Shown here: piece by piece, positions 42,366-48,724 of the stretch
Position numbering within the stretch: position 1 is the first letter of the stretch
Layout: every line of letters starts with the position of its first letter
DNA from: Sulfurovum sp.
Lineage (GTDB): Bacteria; Campylobacterota; Campylobacteria; Campylobacterales; Sulfurovaceae
Direction: 5' to 3'
Assembly: GCA_030949325.1 (NCBI GenBank)
Contig: JAUZSQ010000103.1
Span: forward strand, 1 to 48,724
Length of the DNA: 48,724 nt
Position numbers and translations under genes: made by a program
The notes under the pieces: generated by a model
Database searches by the model: none
What the model was told of the DNA's origin: nothing
Seen by the model: only the letters and a program-made list of their open reading frames with translations

Positions 42366-43493
42366 ATGTCTATCCAAAAATTTAAAAATTTCTTAGGTTG
42401 GGAGAGTACTCCGAAACCTCACATCAACCTAAATGACGAGTATTACGGACATTTAGCCCCTTTTCGTTTCCCCCTTATTCTTACTGTTCTGATTATGCTT
42501 ATTGGCTCATTGGGCTATATGATTATAGAAGATTATCCTCTCATGGATGCTATTTATCAAGCAGGTATTACCTTTACTACTGTGGGGTTTGGAGAGCAAC
42601 ACCCTCTTTCTGATATAGGTCGTATATTTACGATTACTTTGATTATCTTTGGGTTTTTGGTCTTTTCTATTGCTGTGGGGATTATTGCTGAAGTGGTCAA
42701 AAAAGGTGACTTCCAAAAAACCCTCAAGGAGCGTAAAATGCTTTACAACATCGCTAGGCTCAAACACCATTTTGTGGTCTGTTATCACAATGAATTTACG
42801 ATACAAGTCACCAAACAACTCCGTGAGAACCATATCCCTTTCGTAGTCGTTGACCCACGCGAAGATATGGAAGAGATTGCCAAGAAGCATCACTATCCTT
42901 ACTTTGTATCAGCAGAACCCCATACCGAAGAAGGGGTACTCAAATCGCATCTGTCTTCTGCCAAAGGTATCATTACCTTGGCTGACAATGTCGCGGATAA
43001 TATTGCAACGATTGTCTCTGCTAGGTTGTATCAAGGTGAGATAGGTCGTACACGTAAGTACCTCATCATTGCCAATGCCAAAAGCCATGAAGATGAGCAA
43101 AAACTTCTTAAACTTGGGGCCAATAGGGTGGTCACTGCGACTAAACTCATGGCTCAGCGTATCAATGCGATGGCAGCACGTCCTGATATGGAAAATCTCT
43201 TGCAAGAGTTTTTGTATAAAAAAGATACGCCCTTAGATATGGAAGAAGCCAAAGTATCCAAAACCTCATGGCTCGTACTCAAAAAGATAAAAGTCGCACG
43301 TTTTAGGGATATTGCCAATGTGACTATCATCGGTATCCGTCAAAAAGACAACAAATTTATCCCTATGCCCAAAGGCGATACCATCATCATGCCAGAGTCT
43401 AAACTCTTGCTTATTGGTACAGGAGAGGGTATTAGAAAAGCCAAAAAGATTATACGCAAGAAAGAAAAACCAGAGGAGTTAAAATATGTTTAA
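42366..43493 (+). CDS. potassium channel with RCK (TrkA-N/TrkA-C) domain
   Basis: Intact 375-residue two-helix potassium channel. Helix 1 is at about 37-55, the pore loop carries TFTTVGFGE (about 70-78) as the selectivity filter, and helix 2 is at about 90-112. A cytoplasmic RCK domain follows: an N-lobe of Rossmann type (VVCYHNEFTIQVTKQL; VVVDPREDME) and a C-lobe from about 290 ending in a basic tail. The tetramer would pass K+ across the inner membrane under ligand control. It resembles the Helicobacter HP0490-type channel, also beside rpmB. The start is chosen as the only ATG ahead of conserved sequence, although no Shine-Dalgarno is visible. Its 3' end overlaps argJ by 8 bp. Confidence 0.9.
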   Translation: MSIQKFKNFLGWESTPKPHINLNDEYYGHLAPFRFPLILTVLIMLIGSLGYMIIEDYPLMDAIYQAGITFTTVGFGEQHPLSDIGRIFTITLIIFGFLVFSIAVGIIAEVVKKGDFQKTLKERKMLYNIARLKHHFVVCYHNEFTIQVTKQLRENHIPFVVVDPREDMEEIAKKHHYPYFVSAEPHTEEGVLKSHLSSAKGIITLADNVADNIATIVSARLYQGEIGRTRKYLIIANAKSHEDEQKLLKLGANRVVTATKLMAQRINAMAARPDMENLLQEFLYKKDTPLDMEEAKVSKTSWLVLKKIKVARFRDIANVTIIGIRQKDNKFIPMPKGDTIIMPESKLLLIGTGEGIRKAKKIIRKKEKPEELKYV

Positions 43494-44688
43494 AATCAAA
43501 GCATTATCAAAGGGTCTAGCTGAAGTACAAGGCTTCTTTTGTGGAGCTACCAATGTAGGAATGCGTAGCACTGTGGATAACAACAAAGTAGATGCAGATG
43601 TGGCTTTTATACGTTCATCTAGCCCTTGTGACATCTCTGCTGTGTTTACTTCCAATACCTTTCAAGCGTCTCCCATCAAGCATTACCAAAAGTACCCCAA
43701 AGGGTTTCAGACCGATTTTGTCCTGATGAATGCCAAGAATGCCAATGCCATGACGGGCGAACAAGGGCTTGAAGATATAGAGACTATCATGACCTCTCTT
43801 TCCCAAAAGCAAAAGGTACTCAATCCTGTAATGTCTTCTACTGGTGTCATTGGCTATCGTTTGCCTATAGATAAAATCACTTCGGCTTTTGATAGTTTGG
43901 ATTTTGATGCAAAAGACTCTCATGAGACAGCTCGTGCTATTATGACCACCGATTCATTTAAGAAAGAGTTGTCCTACCAAGTCACACTTGATGATGGCTC
44001 AGAGTTTAGCATTTCGGCTATTTGTAAAGGGGCGGGGATGATAAATCCTGCTATGGCTACAATGCTCTGCTTTGTCATTACCGATGCCGATGTACCTAAG
44101 GGGGATATGGACAGCCTACTGCTTGATGCCACGGAGCAATCGTTTAACCGTATCTCTGTAGATGGTGACACTTCTACCAATGATACAGTAATGTTACTCT
44201 CCAATAAGCAAAGTAAAACCTATCACAAAGAAGCCTTTGCTACGGCTTTGAATCAAATCATGTTTGCACTTGCGATGATGATACTCAAAGATGGAGAAGG
44301 TGCCAATAAGCTTATCACCTTTGAAGTCAAAGGAGCCAAATCACTCTGCGATGCACAAAAAGCTTCTAGGGCTTTGAGTAATTCACTTTTGGTAAAAACA
44401 GCCCTCTTTGGAGAAGACCCTAACTGGGGACGTATCGCTTCTACGATTGGGGCTTCTGGTATCCCTTGTGATGACAAGACTTTAAGTATTCACTATGATG
44501 ATTTACTCATTTACTCGGACGAATTTCGAGAGCTTGACAAAGTGCGTGAAGACCAAGCATACATCATCATGAAGCAAGAGAGCTTTACAGTCACCTGCGA
44601 TATTGGTTTGGGTGCGTATAGCTACACGTCTTATGGCTGTGACTTGAGCTATGAATATGTCAAAATCAATGCTGAATACAGAACCTAA
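43486..44688 (+). CDS. argJ: glutamate N-acetyltransferase / amino-acid acetyltransferase ArgJ
   Basis: Intact 400-residue protein. ArgJ transfers acetyl from N-acetylornithine to glutamate in the cyclic arginine pathway. The precursor cleaves itself before the Thr in PAMATMLCF (about residue 188), which becomes the nucleophile. Other hallmarks: NAKNANAMTGEQGLED, MSSTGVIGYRLP (oxyanion-hole region), FNRISVDGDTSTNDTV, and GEDPNWGRIASTIGASG near the C-terminus. Length is normal. Translation is probably coupled to the channel gene upstream. Confidence 0.97.
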   Translation: MFKIKALSKGLAEVQGFFCGATNVGMRSTVDNNKVDADVAFIRSSSPCDISAVFTSNTFQASPIKHYQKYPKGFQTDFVLMNAKNANAMTGEQGLEDIETIMTSLSQKQKVLNPVMSSTGVIGYRLPIDKITSAFDSLDFDAKDSHETARAIMTTDSFKKELSYQVTLDDGSEFSISAICKGAGMINPAMATMLCFVITDADVPKGDMDSLLLDATEQSFNRISVDGDTSTNDTVMLLSNKQSKTYHKEAFATALNQIMFALAMMILKDGEGANKLITFEVKGAKSLCDAQKASRALSNSLLVKTALFGEDPNWGRIASTIGASGIPCDDKTLSIHYDDLLIYSDEFRELDKVREDQAYIIMKQESFTVTCDIGLGAYSYTSYGCDLSYEYVKINAEYRT

Positions 44689-44715
44689 TCATACATAAAA
44701 ACAATAGGAAACACT

Positions 44716-45447
44716 ATGAAAAACTTTCACTTTATCGCTCTACTTCTTACAGGCACACTCTGTGCAAATGACTCTGTCCAAATTGATATGCACGGAGGCA
44801 AAGATACGAAGCTTCCTTCTGCTATAAGTAGCACACAAGCCGAAATATTTTACGGAACAGTCCTAGAAATCAAAGAAGCGATGGGATATAAATATCTCAA
44901 AATTCAAGAAAAAGGTCAAGAGGTTTGGATTGCTATTAGTAACGCTCCTGTGAGTCTAGGTGAGAAAATAGGCTATGACAAGCAAACCCTCATGCAAAAC
45001 TTTAGCAGTACCACCTTGGGGCAAACCTTTGATAAGATTTATTTTTCCTCACAAGTCTATCTCCACAATACCATCAAGCAACCCCAAAGTATGAAAGCCT
45101 TCTTAGGCATTGATGCACACAAAGCAAAACCAAGCCCTACAGTAACGGCAACGACACCTTTTGTACAAAAAGACCTCTATAGTACAGAAGAAGTACACTT
45201 ATGGAGAAAAGACTTAAAAGACCAAAACATCAGTATAGAAGGTACGGTTGGCAAAGTCTCTCATCAGATTATGAAACGTAATTGGATACATATAGGTGAG
45301 CTAGTCTTGACCACAGCCCCTACTTCTACTATCAAAACAGGAGACAAAGTTATCGCCAAAGGGTCGGTTACTGTAGATAAAGACTTTGGCTATGGATATT
45401 TCTATCCTGTACTCATCGAAAATACTAGCTTTGAAATCAAGCCATAA
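44716..45447 (+). CDS. NrfJ-like periplasmic protein
   Basis: Intact 243 residues with an AGGAAA ribosome site before the ATG and a signal peptide (residues 1-17, ending LCAND). The mature protein has two similar beta-rich units, YGTVLEIKEAMGYKYLKI followed by EKGQEVWIAI (about 47-75) and ISIEGTVGKVSHQIMKRNWI (about 172-190), each likely an OB-like fold. The first unit with VSLGEKIGYDKQTLMQNF resembles NrfJ-related proteins of Wolinella and Sulfurimonas as I remember them; their function is unsettled. No haem motif or metal-binding cluster is seen. It precedes dbpA by 2 bp. Confidence 0.7.
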   Translation: MKNFHFIALLLTGTLCANDSVQIDMHGGKDTKLPSAISSTQAEIFYGTVLEIKEAMGYKYLKIQEKGQEVWIAISNAPVSLGEKIGYDKQTLMQNFSSTTLGQTFDKIYFSSQVYLHNTIKQPQSMKAFLGIDAHKAKPSPTVTATTPFVQKDLYSTEEVHLWRKDLKDQNISIEGTVGKVSHQIMKRNWIHIGELVLTTAPTSTIKTGDKVIAKGSVTVDKDFGYGYFYPVLIENTSFEIKP

Positions 45448-45449
45448 CT

Positions 45450-46811
45450 ATGAGTAAATTTAACAGTATCGAAGAGATACCCCCTGCCCTCTTAGAAACC
45501 CTTGATAACTTAGGCTTTCATACTATGAGTGAGATACAAGCCAAGGCCATTGCCCCTATATTGGATGGTGCGGATGTCTTGGCACAATCCAAAACAGGCT
45601 CAGGAAAGACCTTGGCTTTTGGATTGCCTTGTATCATGCATACCAATACCAATCAATACAAACCCCAAACCATCATCATCACACCCACACGAGAATTAGC
45701 CGACCAAATCGCTGTACAGCTTAGAAAAGTAGCCTCTTACAAAGCCAATCTCAAGATACTTACACTCTATGGTGGCGTACCCTTGCGAGGACAAGCTGAG
45801 TCTATCGCCAAAGGTTCTCACATACTTATAGGCACACCAGGACGCATACAAGACCACCTAGCCAAAGAGACACTCACGCTAGAAAGCATTGAGACACTCG
45901 TACTTGACGAAGCCGATAGAATGCTCGATATGGGCTTCTATGATGAGATAGTCAAGATAGGCTCAAATATGCCTAGAGGCAAACAAACGCTTCTATTTTC
46001 TGCTACCTTTCCTGCGAATATAGAAAAACTAGCCAAAGCCCTACTCAACCATCCTATCACTATCAAAGTAGATACCATTTTAGAAGCTTCTAAGATAAAT
46101 GAAATTTATTATGAAAGCTCTGATAAGTTCAAAACCCTTACAGCCTTGATACAATCGTACAAACCCAAATCTCTACTGATATTTTGTAACACCAAAGCAG
46201 AAGTCATCTCACTAACCCAGACCCTTTCAGGTCGTGGACATAGCGTCATAGAGATACATGGAGACCTAGACCAAAGAGACAGAAACGAATCACTCCTAGC
46301 CTTTGCCAATACATCCAAGCACATTATGGTAGCCACCGATGTAGCCTCACGAGGCTTGGATATCAAAGACATAGAACTCATCATCAACTATGACCTCCCC
46401 TTTGACCCAGAAGTCTATACCCACCGAATAGGACGTACAGGAAGAGCCGATGCCACAGGCACAGCCCTCTCTTTGTTTGCTCCAAGAGACCAAGAAAAGT
46501 GTAGTTATGTTCTCAAAGAAGCCCAAAAAGGCGACATCAAAACCCTACGCGTCGATAGCCAGTTTAAAATGACAAGCGACTACGACACCCTCTGCCTAAA
46601 CGGAGGCAAAAAAACCAAACTCCGAGCAGGAGACATCATAGGCACATTTTGCAAAGACATAGGCATAGAACACAGCCTCATAGGCAAAATCAACATCAGC
46701 GACACCAAAACCTATGTAGCCTTACACCACAGCATCACAGACAAAGTATTGAACGCTCTTAAGAGGGTTAAGATTAAGAAAAAGAAGTATATTGTTTGGG
46801 TTTTGGGGTAG
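45450..46811 (+). CDS. dbpA: DEAD-box RNA helicase DbpA
   Basis: Intact 453 residues. Helicase core motifs: Q motif FHTMSEIQAKAI, Walker A AQSKTGSGKT (about 46-55), PTRELADQ, DEADRMLDMGF, SATFP, then in the second RecA domain ATDVASRGLDIKDIE and HRIGRTGRA. The C-terminal domain (TLCLNGGKKTKLRAGDIIG to VWVL, about 380-453) is the DbpA RNA-binding domain that docks on 23S rRNA hairpin 92. It acts in late large-subunit assembly. It is the last gene of the rpmB-dbpA run and is followed by a hairpin. Confidence 0.95.
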   Translation: MSKFNSIEEIPPALLETLDNLGFHTMSEIQAKAIAPILDGADVLAQSKTGSGKTLAFGLPCIMHTNTNQYKPQTIIITPTRELADQIAVQLRKVASYKANLKILTLYGGVPLRGQAESIAKGSHILIGTPGRIQDHLAKETLTLESIETLVLDEADRMLDMGFYDEIVKIGSNMPRGKQTLLFSATFPANIEKLAKALLNHPITIKVDTILEASKINEIYYESSDKFKTLTALIQSYKPKSLLIFCNTKAEVISLTQTLSGRGHSVIEIHGDLDQRDRNESLLAFANTSKHIMVATDVASRGLDIKDIELIINYDLPFDPEVYTHRIGRTGRADATGTALSLFAPRDQEKCSYVLKEAQKGDIKTLRVDSQFKMTSDYDTLCLNGGKKTKLRAGDIIGTFCKDIGIEHSLIGKINISDTKTYVALHHSITDKVLNALKRVKIKKKKYIVWVLG

Positions 46812-46836
46812 GATAATGATAAGTTGTCATTATCCT
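46810..46836 (+). terminator. hairpin after dbpA
   Basis: AGGATAATGA at 46810-46819 pairs perfectly with TCATTATCCT at 46827-46836 (10-bp stem, 7-base loop), starting at the dbpA stop. The following bases are AT-rich but not a strict U-run, so termination is likely but may be leaky. Confidence 0.65.
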
Positions 46837-46853
46837 CTGATACCTATATTTTA

Positions 46854-46946
46854 ATGGACATAAAATTACCAATAATTTTAATAGGTGATGGTGAGTTAAT
46901 TAAATATAAGACTATAGAAAATGCACAAATAGACTTAGAGGCATAC
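46854..46946 (+). pseudogene. 5' remnant of a small gene cut by an IS4-family element
   Basis: An ATG at 46854 opens 31 codons (MDIKLPIILIGDGELIKYKT, then IENAQIDLEAY) that look like genuine coding sequence. They run straight into the end of the insertion sequence at about 46947, after which the frame soon stops. The rest of the gene should lie beyond the IS copies, outside this window. Function unknown. Confidence 0.55.
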
Positions 46947-48080
46947 CTTTCTACACAACTCAAAGTTCCATGCCCATCATATCCCCGATTTGCTCTTTAA
47001 AAGCAAAAAGAGATTCAACATCGTAGATCTTTAAAACATTCATCATCTTCATAAAAACCCAAAGACCTGATAGTAAAGCAGGTGTTGTAAATTCTTTGTT
47101 CTTTTCAATAAGTCGTCCTGAGAGTTGCACTAAAAACTTTCTAACAGCAGGAGCATTTTTTTCTTCCGAACGCTCAATCTTCCAAACAAACAATGTAGCA
47201 TAGGAGACCACAAGAAGTCTTCTAAACAGAGCCATTGGAGTTTCTTGTTGCCAACTTTCAAGATTAAATCCAGAAGATTTTAGAAGTTTAAAATAGCTTT
47301 CTATTTTCCATCTATGATAATACCAAGTACCAATAGTTGTGGCTGTGACCTCTTTGGGAACATTGCTCAAAAGCATCCATTGGGCAACAATATTATTGTC
47401 TTCATCAACCAATCTCTCCACCACAAACCTTGCCTTAATACTCTCTCCTGCTGTGAAGATAGTTTTTCGCTTACCGTCCTCGTCAAGTACTGATTTGGTG
47501 GCATCTCTTCGTATATTCACTTCTATTTCATTGACAAATATCTTCACCTTTTGCATCTTTTTATCCACTTTATATTTAATGGTTTTAAGGTAGCTTCCTA
47601 GCGTTAATTCTTTTGCCAAATCTCCTTGTTTTACCTCTCTATCCTCGTCAGGCAGGTAAACTTTGTGATTTGATTTAGCTCGAATCAGATAGCACCAACC
47701 ATTGGCTTCATACTCTCTCATTAAGGCTACACTATCTCCTTCTCTGTCAATAATATCAACCAACTCTTTTTCAAACTTATAATTTTCTCGTATGTATTTA
47801 GTTCTTTGAACCAACTCCTCTAAATGCGTTAAGTCTGTATCAATATTGCTATCATAAGTGGAGTATATCTTCTCACTTGTTGCCAAGTTTTGGGCTAAGG
47901 CACCCAAAGGATTTCCTTTCTCATCCATTGCCAATGAACCTTGCAAATCATACCCTATCTGTTTCGCATTCCCTTTCTTATTCTTAGTCACAAGTTCCTG
48001 TTTCTTTGTATGCTTTTTATAGTCCAAATGTGACCAATCATAGGCTACCAAGGTATAGTTACCTACTCTTTTATTCATAC
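46947..48080 (-). mobile_element. IS4-family insertion sequence, copy 1, 5'-truncated
   Basis: About 1.13 kb from CTTTCTACACAACTC to CATAC, holding one transposase gene on the minus strand. The same end sequence recurs at 48081 where copy 2 begins in the same orientation. CATAC precedes the element end in both places, so it is either part of the IS end or the preferred target. The transposase lacks its N-terminal region, implying this copy was cut by copy 2. Confidence 0.75.
46960..48078 (-). CDS. IS4-family transposase, N-terminus missing
   Basis: A 372-residue DDE transposase. The first catalytic Asp is in VAYDWSHLDY, only about 14 residues from the present start, so the usual N-terminal DNA-binding region of some 80-100 residues is gone. 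The second Asp is in DIIDREGDSVAL (about 108-118). The catalytic Glu lies in YYHRWKIESYFKLLK, a perfect IS4 YREK signature (Y-2-R-3-E-6-K). The C-terminus ends EQIGDMMGMEL. With the DNA-binding domain lost, the protein is probably inactive or at most works in trans. Confidence 0.85.
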   Translation of the reverse strand: MNKRVGNYTLVAYDWSHLDYKKHTKKQELVTKNKKGNAKQIGYDLQGSLAMDEKGNPLGALAQNLATSEKIYSTYDSNIDTDLTHLEELVQRTKYIRENYKFEKELVDIIDREGDSVALMREYEANGWCYLIRAKSNHKVYLPDEDREVKQGDLAKELTLGSYLKTIKYKVDKKMQKVKIFVNEIEVNIRRDATKSVLDEDGKRKTIFTAGESIKARFVVERLVDEDNNIVAQWMLLSNVPKEVTATTIGTWYYHRWKIESYFKLLKSSGFNLESWQQETPMALFRRLLVVSYATLFVWKIERSEEKNAPAVRKFLVQLSGRLIEKNKEFTTPALLSGLWVFMKMMNVLKIYDVESLFAFKEQIGDMMGMEL

Positions 48081-48724
48081 CTTTCTACACAACTCAAAGT
48101 TCCATGCCCATCATATCCCCGATTTGCTCTTTAAAAGCAAAAAGAGATTCAACATCGTAGATCTTTAAAACATTCATCATCTTCATAAAAACCCAAAGAC
48201 CTGATAGTAAAGCAGGTGTTGTAAATTCTTTGTTCTTTTCAATAAGTCGTCCTGAGAGTTGCACTAAAAACTTTCTAACAACAGGAGCATTTTTCTCTTC
48301 CGAACGCTCAATCTTCCAAACAAACAATGTAGCATACGAGACCACGAGAAGTCTTCTAAACAGAGCCATTGGAGTTTCTTGTTGCCAACTTTCAAGATTA
48401 AATCCAGAAGATTTTAAAAGTTTAAAATAGCTTTCTATTTTCCATCTATGATAATACCAAGTACCAATAGTTGTGGCTGTTACCTCTTTGGGAACATTGC
48501 TCAAAAGCATCCATTGGGCAACAATATTATTGTCTTCATCAACCAACTCTCTACCACAAACCTTGCCTTAATACTTTTTCCTGCTGTGAAGATAGTTTTT
48601 CGCTTACCGTCCTCGTCAAGTACTGATTTGGTGGCATCTCTTTTTATAGTTACCTCTATTTCATTGACAAATATCTTCACTTTTTGCATCTTTTTATCCA
48701 CTTTATATTTAATGGTTTTAAGGT
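48081..48724 (-). mobile_element. IS4-family insertion sequence, copy 2, runs off the window
   Basis: Head-to-tail second copy of the element, aligned to copy 1 at an offset of about 1134 bp and differing at scattered positions, so it is a distinct copy rather than an assembly duplicate. The right part lies beyond the window edge. Confidence 0.8.
48094..48724 (-). pseudogene. IS4-family transposase, copy 2, frame break, partial
   Basis: C-terminal half of the same transposase, with the YREK region (YYHRWKIESYFKLLK) and the same C-terminus. Compared with copy 1 one base is missing near 48546-48556, where RFVVERLVDEDNN should read through, so the frame changes. It continues past the window edge upstream. 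Either a real inactivation or another single-base error. Confidence 0.8.

Noticed and set aside
1..48724. tRNA, rRNA or prophage genes
   Set aside because: No cloverleaf with conserved T-loop, no rRNA sequence and no phage structural or integrase gene was seen.

Overview
The window looks like a chromosome segment of a free-living member of the Campylobacterota (Epsilonproteobacteria), most like the Sulfurovum/Sulfurimonas group. This rests on AT-rich coding style, a ribD-ubiE-xseA block and an rpmB-potassium channel pair as I recall them from Campylobacter and Helicobacter, a GroEL remnant of Campylobacterota type, a NrfJ-like periplasmic protein and a menaquinone-type UbiE. No search was run, so the genus is an inference.

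Layout. 0.1-1.8 kb: a badly broken groEL. 1.8-5.4 kb: two membrane-anchored PAS-GGDEF-EAL proteins, one with an intact EAL site and one degenerate. 5.4-8.4 kb: ribD, ubiE, xseA. 8.5-8.7 kb: a 195-bp non-coding element closed by a 19-bp inverted repeat. 8.8-10.5 kb: a divergent pair, a DUF302-like secreted protein and a periplasmic rhodanese. 10.5-16.0 kb: an envelope export operon (small membrane protein, winged-helix regulator, MMPL/RND permease, LolA-like protein, outer-membrane barrel). 16.2-22.1 kb: a fused DmsB-DmsC subunit and a NasA-type molybdopterin oxidoreductase, separated by two toxin-antitoxin modules and an orphan gene. The insert is bounded by two copies of the fusion gene's 3' end. 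22.1-38.2 kb: one giant secreted repeat protein of about 5,370 residues. 38.3-42.0 kb: an OmpR-type response regulator and mfd. 42.1-46.8 kb: rpmB, potassium channel, argJ, NrfJ-like protein, dbpA. 46.85-48.7 kb: a small gene cut by an IS4-family element, followed head-to-tail by a second copy.

How the genes work together. The giant protein carries an apparent signal peptide, eight DUF11-like modules, about 27 SdrD B-like modules (nine of them a near-identical 345-bp array), DUF7507-like modules, two cadherin-like modules and a C-terminal tail resembling IPTL-CTERM sorting signals. It is most simply read as a surface filament or adhesin. A response regulator lies directly upstream and c-di-GMP enzymes lie elsewhere in the window; a regulatory link is inference only.

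Caution on sequence quality. At least a dozen well-conserved genes are broken by single-base indels, mostly in homopolymers, and each recovers its full-length family match when one base is changed. I therefore annotate them as single genes with suspected sequencing errors. The groEL copy is different: it has many more breaks plus substitutions at near-invariant residues, so it may be a true pseudogene.
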